A stretch of DNA of 64,000 nucleotides from Phellopilus nigrolimitatus (taxonomy: Eukaryota; Basidiomycota; Agaricomycetes; Hymenochaetales; Hymenochaetaceae), in the NCBI GenBank assembly GCA_021029095.1, contig JAJOHG010000008.1, forward strand, positions 496,001 through 560,000, written 5' to 3'. A model generated the notes under the pieces. The model worked only from the letters and a program-made list of their open reading frames with translations, did no database searches and was not told the origin of the DNA. This document shows, piece by piece, positions 21,615-32,741 of the stretch (within the stretch, counting starts at the first letter, position 1; each line of letters begins with the position of its first letter). The position numbers and the translations under genes are program-made.

Positions 21615-24476
21615 CTACACTTCCGCGGGCGTACTAAGCAGCACGTCGAGCTCGCGGACCCGCCGCTCCCAGGTCTCCACCTCCGCAAGGCGCGCCTCGA
21701 GGTGCACGACCTCGCGGTCGCGCTCCATGCGCTCTGCAGCCGTCCCGACGCGCGTGAGCTTCCATGTCGCGGTACCCGTTTCGCCCGCAACTCCATTCAG
21801 GTCCAGGTCCGCCGAGGCTCCTGGCCCGTGCAGAGTGAGCTGGTACGTGTGGTACTTCGCGAGCGACGGGCTGTAGAAGTCGTAACGGAGGTTAGAACGT
21901 TAGATTCAGAGAATGGGATGAAAGTGAAGAGGAAGAGCCCCCACCGAAGCGAGATCGTGATAAGAGTTATACCGAGGCCTTTCGCATGCTGGTACATCGA
22001 GCCCTCAACATCACTCGAGACGGCGCTTGTGCACTCTATCGCAAACAGTTAATAACTGCGGCTTCATGGCTTATCAAAATTCGCAATAAAGAGCACACCA
22101 TCTAATACTGCGAACTTCGGCCTGTGGTAGAAAGCACGAGCAAGGCCCATCTAAATTTCAACCGTAATCGTTTAAAGGTCAGAGTTGATCCGATCAATAA
22201 GAGCACGAAGGGTATCCTACCCTCTGTTTTTCGCCGCCACTAAGGACGTCGCGCCACTCCTTCCGGGTTGACCATCCGCCCTCACGCTCGGGGAGATATG
22301 CAAGGTGCACGGCCTTCAGAACTTCTAGTAGTTCTGTCTCTGTCCGACCGGACTGGAGGAACTGCGTGAAGGAGTGCGGGTAGATCACTCTACGTTTCAC
22401 AAGCAAAAGAAGGTCAGCTCGATAATCACTTTGTTCGGTTTGAACACAGATGTCAAAGGATAAACTGTACTGACTGGTCAAGAAGCGTGCCCGGAACCAT
22501 GTACGCGCGCTGCGGGACAACGAAGACCTCCGACTCGCCGAGCGGCGGGCGGACGAGCTCGCCTACGCGGCCTGCCCAGAGCCCCGCGACGACACGCGCA
22601 ACGGCCGTCTTCCCCACGCCGTTCGTGCCCGTGATCATGAGGTGCTCGCCCACGCCGACCTTCAGCTCGAAGCTCAGATCGCGTACTAAGATCATGTTGT
22701 CTTCGTCGTCGTTGTAAGTCGCGGAAGAGCTTGCGTCGTCAGATTGAGCGGAAGGAGGGACCGGCACGCCGATGTCGAGGTGCTTCATGGAGATGGTATC
22801 GGGTGAGGATGTGAAGGGCACGGAAGTGGGGAGCGCGTGCAGCGTGGAGAGCAGCGTGTAGAGGCGCGTCGTGTACCCAGCGAGCTCAAGAACGTCCTTG
22901 TACGCGTACATGAGTCGACCTCCCGCGTCTGCAAGAGAGAGGAGCAGGCGGCGCGAGGAGATGTAGTCTGCGAACGACCAAGGGAAAGGTCAGCGTACAA
23001 AGGTAAAGACATCGATAGAGATCTGAAAGTGCACGAACTCTCCGTCCGGTCTGCGACAGCATTGTCGAGCCCTTCTGCTGACGTCGGCACCTGCACGCCG
23101 ACAGTACGCGTACGTGTAAAAAGCACAGGGATGGAGATGAGGCCGTAACCCGCAGCAGACCAGAGGTACTTGATGACGAAGTCCTCCGTCCACTCGTACG
23201 CAATCCGGAGCTATCGCAGTCCATTAGATCCAAACTCGTTTCAAATGTAAACAACCAGACCTTGTAAATGGAGTTGATGTGTTTGACGAGCCGGAGGTAC
23301 GCGTTCCATAGGATAGTGCGCTCGCGGGCGCCGCCGGCATAAAACGCGACCTCCTCGCTCTCGCGGCCGACCCGGCTCATGCCTGCACGGTACTCGCCTT
23401 CGAGCATCGCCTCCACGGCTGCCAAGCGGCCAAAAGCGGGCGTCACCGCGCGCAAGATTCGGACGGTCACATAGTAATTCAAAGTCAGCAGAACTGTGCC
23501 GCGCACTCCAAGTACGCGCGCGAGCTGTGCGGTGAAGATAAACATGTCGAGCGTCGGCTTCATGATATTTCCGCTATAAGGTGGCGAGATATTCAGTACT
23601 TTAAGCAATAAACCAGCGTACAAAAAAAGCTTACTAGAGGGCGGAGAGTGATTCGCAGAACGCAGCAATGTCGGATGTGATGTACTGATCGACACCCTCC
23701 AGACCTCCGGGCTGAGATATCCTGTAGTAGCGCAGCGACGGCGCCGACGACAAGTACAAATCGTGTGTATAACGCGTCAGCCGCGTGCGCAGTCTCAGCG
23801 CGAGCTTCGACTGCAGGTGGCGCAGCATCGCGTTCGTGTACGTGCTCGGGAGCGCGAACGCGAACCACCAGCCGAGGCCGCGCAGGAAGCCCGGGCCGTC
23901 CCCGCTGACGAGGTCGCGCACGATGCGCCCGTCGAGCTTCGCGACGCCGACGCTGAGCACCGTGCGCAGGACGAGGAAGAGCGAGTGCAGCAGCACGATG
24001 AGCGCCTCCTTCGACGCGAGCGCCGGGAACGCGAGGCGCAGGATCGCGCGGAGCTGCCGCAGGAAGACGCGGTCCACGCCCGGCTTGTGCTCCGGCGGCA
24101 CCGGGGGGAAGTGCCGTGCGTCAGCAAGGAGCGTCTCCGGTGGTGTCGGGCGCATCTCGACCTGGGCGGGGCACAGCGACACTCATGCTGAGTATATGCC
24201 TCAACCAGAACAAAGGTGTATGACGCTCCTCACCTTCGCGACGCGCCCGCGGAACGGCACGAGCAGCGTCTTGCTGCCATCTTTGTTCACTTCATACAGT
24301 TTCTGCGTCTCCCTCGCGAGCTCGTCGGGCGACAATCTCGGCTGCGCCTTCCCCAAGAGCCGCTTGCGGAGAAGGACGAGAGCAAGGAGGAGGGCGACCA
24401 GAGACGCATGCTTCGTCTTATCGCGGCCAATGTGCCGAAGGGTTGCGAAACGCGTCGGGAAGTCCATCGGCAACAT
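21615..24476 (-). CDS. Peroxisomal ABC half-transporter, ABCD (ALD/PXA) family
   Basis: Half-size ABC transporter that, as a dimer, imports long-chain acyl-CoA into peroxisomes for beta-oxidation. Order: MLPMDFPTRFATLRH, a hydrophobic segment ASLVALLLALVLL, and ETQKLYEVNKDGSKTLLVPF. The transmembrane domain follows with FRGLGWWFAFALP-like helices, LEGVDQYITSDIAAFCESLS (the ALD-type DQxxTxD region) and VGRESEEVAFYAGG. The nucleotide-binding domain has Walker A GTNGVGKTA, the Q-loop VVPQRAYMVPGTLLDQ, the signature LSGGEKQR and a Walker B rebuilt over an intron as FAVLDECTSAVSSDVEGSMY. A C-terminal coiled coil (about AERMERDREVVHLEARLAEV) ends at TAG, 21615. All catalytic motifs are intact. Which of the two fungal paralogues (PXA1 or PXA2 type) it is cannot be decided here. 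Start at 24476 is inferred from the first Met before the hydrophobic segment. Confidence 0.92.
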
Positions 24477-25100
24477 AGAGCATGAAGTTTAGAGTCTGAG
24501 CGCTATCGCGCACGACGGCGAGGAAGTAATGGACAATGTCGACCAAGCAACCGTACGAGCGCGATGCCTCCTTGACATGTGAATTTCTGCCTTCCCGGAT
24601 AGGAATAGTAGTAGGTAATGTACATTCCCGGCATTGCTTACGTCATGGATGTGATTCGCTGCGACACATCATCATCAAAAATCTCTTTTAAGATAAGTCT
24701 TAAAGTTATAAGAGGTAGGGAGGTACGGTAATGTACGGTATTTGAGCTGCAAATAAGATGCATGTGAGAGAGTTGAAGAGAAACAGAGGCGAATGAGTGG
24801 CTATGGAAAACAGATGCATGGTATGCGTGTAACGATTAACGAATGAGTGTGTAGACGGGCGATAGCTGAGTGTTTAATGAAGACATAGCGTTGGCGATCC
24901 GGAGGAAAACATAGAAAAAAGAAGGAAAAAAGAAGTGAGAGAGAAAGAAATATAGAGAAGAGAATACTTAGAAGGAAATTTAAAAAAAAAAAAACACTTT
25001 ATACGAGCTTTTTTCGCTCTTATACAGCCGCCCTTCCCCCCTTTAGGTTCCGAGATTCAGTTCAAGTTATTTTCCTGTCATGTCAGGCCGTCAGGCCGTC
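24477..25100. other. Intergenic, no gene seen
   Basis: About 620 bases. Holds the ABC transporter promoter on the right side of its start and the 3' UTR of the next gene, with an A-rich block (24900-24996, including a run of 14 A). Confidence 0.5.
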
Positions 25101-26651
25101 CTACCTGCCCTGCGTCCACGTCGTCCATGGCATCGCGCCGCGCTTCTTCCGCACTGCGCCCTCGAGCCCCGGCAGCCCGTGCGCCGCCCAGTCCGCGAGG
25201 CTCTCCTCCGCCTCGTCGATGCTCCCCCGCCTGCTCCGCAGGAAGTCACGCCCGAGCCCGTCCTCAAGGAAGCCGTCCCCGGCCTCGTCCGCGCTCGCGT
25301 ACGCACTCCGCTCGCGGCGCAGCACGCGCCGCACAGAGCCCGCAGCCGAGCTCGCGGTGCTCGGCCGCGGGCGGGCGCGCACGCCGGCGCCCCCGCTCGA
25401 CGCGGCCGCGGCCGTGTGGTTGTGCAGGTGCCGGCGCAGGCTGTGGATCGAGTGCTGGCGGCGCGCGGGCACGATCAGCCGCGCGAAGTCCAGCTCGCCG
25501 CCGTCCGAGTCGTCGTCGCTCTCGCTGTCCAGTCGGATCATCGAAGCCGAAGAGGACATGTTCAGGAGCCCGGCCGCAGGCCAGCCCGTGCTGTCGTTCT
25601 CGACGGTCGTGACGCCGAGGCTCGGGACGCAGCTAGGCGCGGCGTTCCTGTTTCGCCCCTTTCCCTTTGCGCTGCGCCCGCGCACCAGCGAGGTCGACCG
25701 CGAGCCAGGCGCAGAGCGGCACATGACGGACGCAGCGGTGACGACGCCGGGCGTCGTATAGGCACGCGGGGTATGCGGCGTGAAGACGCGTCGAGATGCG
25801 CTGCCGGCACGCCGCGGATGGCCATCCTCATGGCGAGTCTCTCTGACCGCCTGCGGGACCACCGGTTGTCCGCGCCCGACAGCGTGCGGGCGGCGCGCCG
25901 GCCCGCCAGCATGTGCGCCAGAGCTCGGGCCTGCGCCCACGACCGCTCGCGAGACGGTGTTCATCCAGTCCGCGGGCATGGGCGGCTGCGGCTGGGACGC
26001 CGTATGCATGTGGCCCAAGCCTGTGGCCCGGCGCGACGGTGCGGGGTGCGGCGGCCGCTGCTGGGGGATATTTGGCGCCGAGATCATGTGGCGCAGCGTC
26101 GAGCGCGCGTCGCGCCCGGGCGGCGGCCTGCCGCGCAGAAACTTCGGCGGGGAGCGGGACGACGTGCTCGATGACGAGCCGGGCGAGCTGAAATCGGACG
26201 CGAAAATAATGGGTGCGGGCGGGACGGGCCGACGCCTGTTGGGCGTGGGCGTCGCTTGCTGCCAGGCACCACCGCCATCATCGTCTTCCACGAGTTGCTT
26301 CCTGGCCGCACTTCCCAGGCTCTGCGTGCGCTTCAGGGGAGATGCGTCGTCGTGCCAGAGCACGAGGCCGGTGAGGAAGCTGACCATCGCGCTGACACCC
26401 TTGGCCGGGCCCGCCGAGCGTCCCTCCTGCTTCTTCCTGCGCTCCTCGGCCTGCGCCTCGGCGCGCTCCGCCTCAGGGGTAAACACGCGCGTCTCCTTGT
26501 AGCCTGCCTCGCGGAGGAGGTCCTCGAGACACTCGTAGGTCTTGGACTTGCCGCGACGGTGGAGCGGGACGCGATGCTCGCTGTCTTTTGCGAGATGCGA
26601 GGGGTAGATGTTGCGCCCGCGCTGGGGCGTCTTCGGGGGCGAGGCGTCCAT
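25101..26651 (-). CDS. Conserved-looking intronless protein of 516 residues, unknown function
   Basis: One uninterrupted frame starting MDASPPKTPQRGRNIYPSHL and ending RGAMPWTTWTQGR. The N-terminal 100 residues look folded: HRVPLHRRGKSKTYECLEDL followed by LREAGYKETRVFTPEAERAE and a hydrophobic SAMVSFLTGLVLW. The middle is Pro/Ser/Arg-rich and probably disordered, with an acidic Ser patch DSESDDDSDGGELDFARLIV. The C-terminal part DGFLEDGLGRDFLRSRRGSI and ESLADWAAHGLPGLEGA looks helical and ordered. I do not recognise the family. The GC-rich code also produces a 364-codon antisense frame, which I treat as a shadow. Presence of structured ends makes a real gene likely; function unknown, possibly a regulatory or cell-cycle phosphoprotein given many SP/TP sites. 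Confidence 0.7.
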   Translation of the reverse strand: MDASPPKTPQRGRNIYPSHLAKDSEHRVPLHRRGKSKTYECLEDLLREAGYKETRVFTPEAERAEAQAEERRKKQEGRSAGPAKGVSAMVSFLTGLVLWHDDASPLKRTQSLGSAARKQLVEDDDGGGAWQQATPTPNRRRPVPPAPIIFASDFSSPGSSSSTSSRSPPKFLRGRPPPGRDARSTLRHMISAPNIPQQRPPHPAPSRRATGLGHMHTASQPQPPMPADWMNTVSRAVVGAGPSSGAHAGGPARRPHAVGRGQPVVPQAVRETRHEDGHPRRAGSASRRVFTPHTPRAYTTPGVVTAASVMCRSAPGSRSTSLVRGRSAKGKGRNRNAAPSCVPSLGVTTVENDSTGWPAAGLLNMSSSASMIRLDSESDDDSDGGELDFARLIVPARRQHSIHSLRRHLHNHTAAAASSGGAGVRARPRPSTASSAAGSVRRVLRRERSAYASADEAGDGFLEDGLGRDFLRSRRGSIDEAEESLADWAAHGLPGLEGAVRKKRGAMPWTTWTQGR

Positions 26652-27297
26652 CTAGACGTATGACGATGAGGACACGCAAATTTATAAGCGGTGCTGTACA
26701 TACGTTCAAGTCGTGTCGATTTATTCATGCGCGGGGTGCTACGCGACGCCGGGAGGGTTGTGGTGGGCGATGTTGCGATCGTGGTCGAGGTTGTATTTCT
26801 TCAAGTGCAAGTCGCTCGTGGCTTGCTCGTGGTTGGTTGTCTTCAGGATGTCGAACGATCACGAGTCTCGGGGTCGGAGTCAAATATTACGTGTATTGCT
26901 CATCCACAACACTTGTTTAGGGCCGGCTCTTACGCATACTTTCCATGTAAGGTACCGCAAAAACCTTTATTGCAAGTAAGTCGAACCTCCCATAATGCAT
27001 AAAATAGCTTTTTTATTTGTATTCTGTCGCATTTATTACCCATTCGACCCTAAAAACCTCACTAAAATGCAAAAGGGACCATGTATCTTTCAAATGGGAC
27101 TATACATCACAAGGTTATGAAGCAGGTCGAATTCTTATCTGGGTTTATACCATCGTTTTTGGTTATTCATTATGGGAGGTTCGACTGTACACAGCATTAT
27201 TCTTTCAAAGTTGATGGTTGGAATACCAAGCAGCATCACAGCGAGATAAAGGAGCGGAACTTTGCAAACGACGTTGCTTGAAAGGTCCGTGAGCGGA
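26652..27297. other. Intergenic region holding a pogo-like MITE
   Basis: Stretch upstream of the 516-residue gene. Its AT-rich part is the miniature transposon listed separately (26979-27187). No gene seen. Confidence 0.5.
26979..27187. mobile_element. Miniature inverted-repeat element, pogo/Tc1-mariner type
   Basis: About 209 bases, AT-rich, bounded by a 19-base inverted repeat: AGTCGAACCTCCCATAATG at the left (26979-26997) and its exact reverse complement at the right (27168-27186). The right end has one extra G, making the end CAGTCGAACCTC when read inward. Both sides are flanked by TA (26977-26978 and 27188-27189), the target duplication of Tc1/mariner/pogo elements. CAGTCGAACCTC-type ends are known from pogo/Tigger relatives. 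No coding capacity. Confidence 0.85.
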
Positions 27298-28076
27298 TTA
27301 CTCTACCGAATATCGGACGGACAAATTTCTCGCGCTATATTGAACTTTGCCTCTTCTAGGACCAGGCCAGCTTCCCGGCTTTTCCAAGAGATTCCGATCT
27401 TTCGGGCGTCGGCGAGACGAAGCACAGCGCAGAAACGCACGTCGGACACAAGCACTGCCCATTACACTCTTCCAGACAGACGGGAACTTCGGCTGCTTTT
27501 CTAGGAAAACGTTGAAATTGCCCTTGAGTTGCTGCCACGTCTTTCCAGCGCCAACGTCCGCCACATAAGGTTCCGGGCCGCGTGCAAGTCGACCAGCCTC
27601 AGGCTGCGAACCCTGCAGTAGTGCGTCCCGTGCAGACAGGCCCAGCGCAAGACCCCCACCCAAAAGATAGGATAATGCAGCATCTCGGCGTCTGGACAGT
27701 GCTTCACGAGGCTCGAGATACAGTCCGCATAAAGAAACTCCTGGGCCAGAGTCCGCTTGGTGTGCAGAACCTTTGCAGCAACGCAAGCCGTGATTGCCAG
27801 TCCCATTTTCCGGTTCTGCATTGGCATATACTGAGCGCGCAACCGCGCATAAGAATTATCTTGCCATGTTGTACGACCAAGAGCAAAGCAAGGCCAGACT
27901 CTGCTTGACGCGTAAACACCTTGCATACGTCTCGTCGTGAGTAACTGGATCAAGGAGAGGAACAGCGAGGAGCGCTCGGGCGCTCTTTCGAGATTGGACG
28001 TGGTCCGGTATACGTGTAATCCGCGGCCACTTCTGTCGGAAGCAAAGATCATTTTATCGTTGCTACTGAACATCAA
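27298..28076 (-). pseudogene. Possible decayed gene, unidentified
   Basis: Two overlapping open frames on the minus strand (28076-27501 and 27786-27298) give protein-like text that would join only with frame changes: MGLAITACVAAKVLHTKRTL, HCPDAEMLHYPIFWVGVLRW, and then in the other frame GAGKTWQQLKGNFNVFLEKQ with SVWKSVMGSACVRRAFLRC. A third frame continues ISWKSREAGLVLEEAKFNIA. The amino acid flow looks like coding DNA hit by frameshifts. A Cys-rich end (CLCPTC) hints at a zinc-binding finger but does not match a known one. It lies next to the MITE. An intron-containing live gene cannot be excluded; no family is assigned. Confidence 0.3.
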
Positions 28077-28670
28077 GGGCGTCTATGGCACACGTGCTTA
28101 CCTGCAGAGCCACGGTCATCCGCCAAGCCGACGACCATAGCGCTGCAGCGGTGTGCGTGTTATACTCACTGCCCATCATTGTCAAGAAACCTACTTAATA
28201 ACAGGCAAGTATGACATAAAACGTGCCCATATATGTACATAAGCCGATCAACGTTGTGTCACAACTCACACATATCCCCGAGAATATTCGGCACGGGGCG
28301 CGCGGACAGGACGGACCGACGATTTTCGGGGGATCGACGCGCGATGATGCTGAACCTTATTTAAGCACTCTCCATGTAGACGCTCCGAGTCTTTTCGGCC
28401 TCCTTTCATTGTTGCTCCGCGCACAGAGCTGGGCCGATGGACTCCCAATTCTTAAATCTGGGACGCTGCGGAAGCTCATACGACTCTTAATATACCCTTC
28501 AGAATAGCGAGTAAAAAGAAAACCAGTCACGCACACACAATATCTCTCCAACACCCCATTTCACTAGGTCATCGCTTGTGCCTTACGCGACGGAAGTGCC
28601 GACTGCGCTTGGCACTGCAGTACTTATAGTCGCCCTCGCGACATACAGCCAACTTCTGCTTTCCGGCACA
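28077..28670. other. Intergenic, upstream of the aspartic protease
   Basis: About 600 bases without a convincing ORF; distal promoter of the protease. Confidence 0.45.
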
Positions 28671-28728
28671 TTTTTCCTCCCTCGCCCCTCCCCTCCTTCC
28701 CTTCCCTTCCCTTTCCCTCCCCTCTCTG
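28671..28728 (+). promoter_or_regulatory. Pyrimidine tract before the aspartic protease start
   Basis: A nearly pure C/T stretch with repeated CCCTTCC units lies 70-127 bases before the ATG at 28798. CT-rich blocks just upstream of the start are common in strongly expressed filamentous-fungal genes. Role is inferred. Confidence 0.5.
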
Positions 28729-28797
28729 ACAGAATCGCGCGCTCTTTACCACTCTACGTTCTTTTAACCCCCACTCTCCTTTCCCGATCCCGCCACG

Positions 28798-30191
28798 ATG
28801 CTCTTCCGCGATGCGTCCCTGGCCGCGCTCCTGCTCGCGCTCGCAGCCGCCTCCAGACCCGTCGTGCGCGAGCGCGCGCCGAGCGCGAGCCCGCGCGCGG
28901 GCCCGACGACGCTCGACCTCGACTTCGCGCTGAACCTCAACCTCACGCACACGAACCTCGCGGAGCTCGGGCGCGCGCGCGCGGCGTCGAAGCTCAAGGG
29001 CGTCGGCGCGCTGCTCGGCCTCGGCCGGCGCGACGGCGCGATCGCCGCGACGAACACCGCGGTGACGTACGTCGCGCAGGTCGGCGTCGGCGAGCCCGCG
29101 ACGAACTACTCGCTCATCGTCGACACCGGCTCGTCGAACACGTGGGTCGGCGCGAGCAAGAAGTACGCGCCGACGGGCTCGAGCGTCGACGTGCACAAGA
29201 ACGTCTCGGTTAGCTACGGCTCCGGCCACTTTACGGGCAAGGAGTGTGCGTGTCGCCGCCCCGCCGGGCGTTTTTTTTTTTTTTGCCGTTACTGATTCGG
29301 CGGTGCAGACAACGACACCGTGACGTTCTCCCCCGGCCTTGTTGTAAAGGACCAGAGCATCGGCGTGGCCACCTCGAACAACAGCGTCGGCTTCAGCGGG
29401 TACGACGGCATCCTCGGGCTCGGGCCCGTCGCGATGACCGCGAACACGGTGGAGGGCGTGGACAAGGTGCCGACGGTCGCGGACAACCTCGCCGCGCAGG
29501 GCGCGATCTCGACGGAGGTCGTCGGCGTGTCCTTCGCGCCGACGACGAACCAGCCGAACACGAACGGCGTGCTCACGTTCGGCGGCGTCGACCCCTCGAA
29601 GCACACGGGCGACATCGCGTACACGCCGATCACGAAGAACGGGCCCGCGAGCCAGTACTGGGGCATCGACCAGTCGATCGCGTACGGCGCGGCGAACACG
29701 ACGATCATGAAGTCCGCGTCGGGCATCGTCGACACGGGCTCGACGCTCCTGCTGCTCGCGTCGGACTTCTTCAACGCGTATAAGAACGCGACCGGCGCGG
29801 AGGAGGACAGCGCGACGGGTCTGCTCAAGATCGCCGCGGACAAGTACGACAAGCTCGAGAGCCTGTACTTCGGCATCGGCGGCGCCACGTTCGAGCTGAC
29901 GAAGAACGCGCAGACATTCCCCCGTGCGCTGAACTCGTACATCAGCGGCGACAAGGACACGATCTACCTCGTCGTCGGCGACGTGAGTCTTCTCTTTTTC
30001 TTCTTCGAATCCGGCCATCCGGCTTAGTGTGCGTTTTTTGTTTGTTTGTGCAGCTTGGCTACAACAGCGGCTCGGGCCTCGACTTTATCAACGGCCTCGT
30101 CTTCCTCGAGCGGTTCTACTCGGTGTACGACACGACCAACCAGCGCGTCGGGTTTGCGACGACCGCAAACACGAACGCGACCATAAACTGA
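28798..30191 (+). CDS. Secreted aspartic protease, pepsin A1 family (polyporopepsin-like)
   Basis: Extracellular acid endopeptidase. A signal peptide (MLFRDASLAALLLALAAASR) leads into an Arg-rich propeptide (VVRERAPSASPRAG), then the mature enzyme. The two catalytic motifs are intact: DTGSSNTWVGA and DTGSTLLLL. The flap Tyr lies in VSYGSGHFTGKE. Other family marks are YDGILGLGP, GVLTFGGVDPSKHTGDIAYT and, after the last intron, LGYNSGSGLDFINGLVFLER then FYSVYDTTNQRVGFA. Exons: 28798-29245, 29309-29982 and 30054-30191. The first intron splits a Tyr codon (T|AC). N-glycosylation sites are present (NLT, NYS, NVS, NDT). The codon choice is extreme, with third positions almost all G or C, suggesting high expression. 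Polyporopepsin is the closest match from memory. Confidence 0.95.
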
Positions 30192-30975
30192 GCGAGTGGT
30201 CCCACTGCTTTCCATTCCTGACAGACTGCGACACCGTCGGTGCCGATCCTACCTTTACACCCGCCAACTCCCCGGCCCCACACCTATCATCTCGACCTCA
30301 CTCACACCCCCTCTACCACGGCCGCAGACCTAATCCTGCTATCGGCCACCTATCACGCATGTCAGCTGCCACTGACTGCACGGACATGTAGCTTTTCGTA
30401 GATCAGCTTGCACCCTTACCTACGTTCGCACTACGTACTTTGCTAATTGTATACACACCTGTTGGCCCGCGCGGCCGACAGACTCCCGGACATTATCCAC
30501 AAGACAGAGATCGCACTCGCCCTTGACGCGTCTGGCTGCGGCTTTGGAGAAGCATAAAAATGTCGACCGCCAGAGTGGCTGCTCGTGAGGCCGAGTCTTT
30601 GGTGTGGATCAACTCAATGCTTTGAAAGCGATGACGACATTGGTTCTTGCGGATTCCTGTCGAAGCGTCGAATGATCGACCTGGACCGCGTTCGCGACGT
30701 CTATACTAACTCTAACTCGACACGCAGACATCTTACGAGTGCAGCAAGCATCGTATATGCATGCATACCGTTCTTAAAAATAAAATGAAATAAACGTCGA
30801 GTCCGGACACTTCCAGAGGCCCCGCCAAGCCGACGTTAAGGGGGGGCCATCGTCATAGCGATCAAAGGACGACGTCACCGCCTCACCGCCACGCGTATAA
30901 AAAGCGGACGCAGCCTGCGCCTTGGCCTTCTAGCTCGTGCGTGTCTTACATGTACTCGCAAACAATCCCGCCGCC
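30192..30975. other. Intergenic: protease 3' UTR and SDR promoter
   Basis: About 780 bases with no gene; a TATA box near its right end is listed separately. Confidence 0.5.
30896..30903 (+). promoter_or_regulatory. TATA box of the predicted mitochondrial SDR gene
   Basis: TATAAAAA in the context GCGTATAAAAAGCGG, 73 bases before the ATG at 30976. Good match and spacing for a fungal core promoter. Confidence 0.6.
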
Positions 30976-32741
30976 ATGCTTCCCCTCGTGCGCGCTGCCC
31001 TCTCGTCCAGGTCCCCCGCCTCCCGCGCGCTGCAGCTCGCGCGATGCTCCAGCACCTTCCCGCGCGGCGGCGGCAACGCCCCCTCGGCCTCGCCGCCGCT
31101 GTCCGAGCGCTTCTCCATGAAGGGAAAGGTGAGCACGCGCGCTCGGTCCACTTTCGAATGGCGGGCGTCGGACCCCTAATATCGTCTATAAAATGCCGCA
31201 GGTGTGCTTGGTCACTGGCGCCGCGCAGGGCCTGGGCTACGACTTTGGGCGCGCGTTCGTCGAAACGTACGTCAGTCGGTTCCCGCACCAGGCGTAGTGA
31301 CCAAATATTTTCTGTGGCGCAGCGGGTGCACTTCTCTCGCGCTTTTAGATCTGAGGGGCGAGCAGGCGAAGCACGCCGCGGAGGAAATTAAAAACGCTTA
31401 CAGTACGTCCGCGTAACACATACATTAATATTACCCCGCCAATACATTTCGCGTGAATTCAATTCCGCGCCTTCTTTCCTTCCTTCCGTTCGTTCGTTTA
31501 GAAAAGAGCTCCGAAGACGCTCTGCAAGTCATCGGCGTCGAGTGCAACGTCGCCTCCGAGGCGTCCGTCCAGAAGGCGTACGAAGACGTCATGGCGCACT
31601 TCGGACGCGTCGACGCCGTCGTCGCCTCAGCCGGTCCGTGCCCGGCCGTCTCCTGTACATTCATGCATTGACCGCTGACCGTGCTCGCCGCTCGTGTCCA
31701 GGCATCGTCGAGAACTTTCCCGCTCTAGAGTACGCCTCTCCATCTTTCATGCGCGCCGAACTGGCTCACACCGCCGCCGTCGCGCAGCTACCCAGACGCG
31801 CGCGCGAGGCTGCTCTTCGACGTCAACTACCACGGCGCGTTCTACACCGCGCGCGAGGCCGCGCGCCACATGATCCCCGCCGGCGGCGGGTCGATCGTGC
31901 TCATCTCGAGCATGAGCGCGGACGTGCGTCGCGTCTTCCCTCACTCTTCCCCTTCTCCCGATGCGGTACTAATAGAGTGTGTCTGCTGTTGATAGGTCGT
32001 CAACGTCCCCCAGGCACGTCCCTCCCTATTTTAATTTACTTTATTTCGTAGAGGCAACCCCGCTGAAAGGTCTGGCCTAGCCGCAGGCGCCGTATAACGC
32101 CTCCAAAGCAGGTACGCTGGCTCGAGCGCCGCACGCTTTCGCGCTGACGAGAAACATCCGCCACCCCCCCGTTTAGCTGTGAAAAACCTGGCGGCGTCCC
32201 TCGCAGTCGAGTGGGCGAAGAAGAACGTCCGCGTGAACTGCCTCAGGTGCACATCGCATTCTGCATCTGTGCTTTCTCTTTTTCCGACGAGTTTTTGTTT
32301 CATAGCCCCGGGTACACGCAAACGCACCTGACGCGCCAGATGCTCGAGCAGGACGAGGAGCTCAACGTACGTCCGCGGTGTAAATCCGTACCAAAGCGTG
32401 CCGTGCACTGATCTGATCTGTCGACCTTTATTGGCTCGTTCTTCAGCGATTCTGGAAGTCCATGACGCCGATGGGACGGGTGAGTGCTCTCGGCTGCCCC
32501 TTTGCAGAGTGTGTTGTGTTGTACACGAGTGCTCATGAATTCGTTCGCGTCTTCGTGCGCAGCTGGGCGAGCCGGAAGACGTGAGCGTACGTCACTGTCC
32601 TTTTCCCTCCTTAGCTCGCAAGCTGGCTGAAAAATCTGTGTGTATGTGAAATAGGGCGCGGTCATCTTCTTGAGCAGCGACGCCGCGCGGTTCATCACCG
32701 GCACCGAGCTCCTCGTCGACGGCGGCTACTGCCTCACGTGA
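30976..32741 (+). CDS. Short-chain dehydrogenase with mitochondrial presequence
   Basis: Classical SDR oxidoreductase. The start MLPLVRAALSSRSPASRALQ is basic and Ser/Ala-rich, a plausible mitochondrial presequence. The core follows as FSMKGK, VCLVTGAAQGLGYDFGRAFV (TGxxxGxG), GCTSLALLDLR, VECNVASEASVQKAYEDVMA, DAVVASAG, DVNYHGAFYTAREAARHMIP, IVLISSMSA and the catalytic PYNASKAAVKNLA (Tyr-x3-Lys). The C-terminus has SPGYTQTHLTRQMLEQDEEL and IFLSSDAARFITGTELLVDG with GGYCLT. About ten short introns cut it, some exons being only a few codons. It resembles fungal NADP-mannitol/sorbose reductases (SOU1-like), but the substrate is inferred only from overall similarity. Nothing is broken. Confidence 0.88.

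Noticed and set aside
25080..26174. 364-codon plus-strand ORF
   Set aside because: Antisense shadow of the 516-residue gene, Arg/Ala-rich without domain features.
28624..30018. 464-codon minus-strand ORF
   Set aside because: It lies antisense to the aspartic protease and consists of Arg/Ala/Val-rich text; a by-product of GC-rich third positions.
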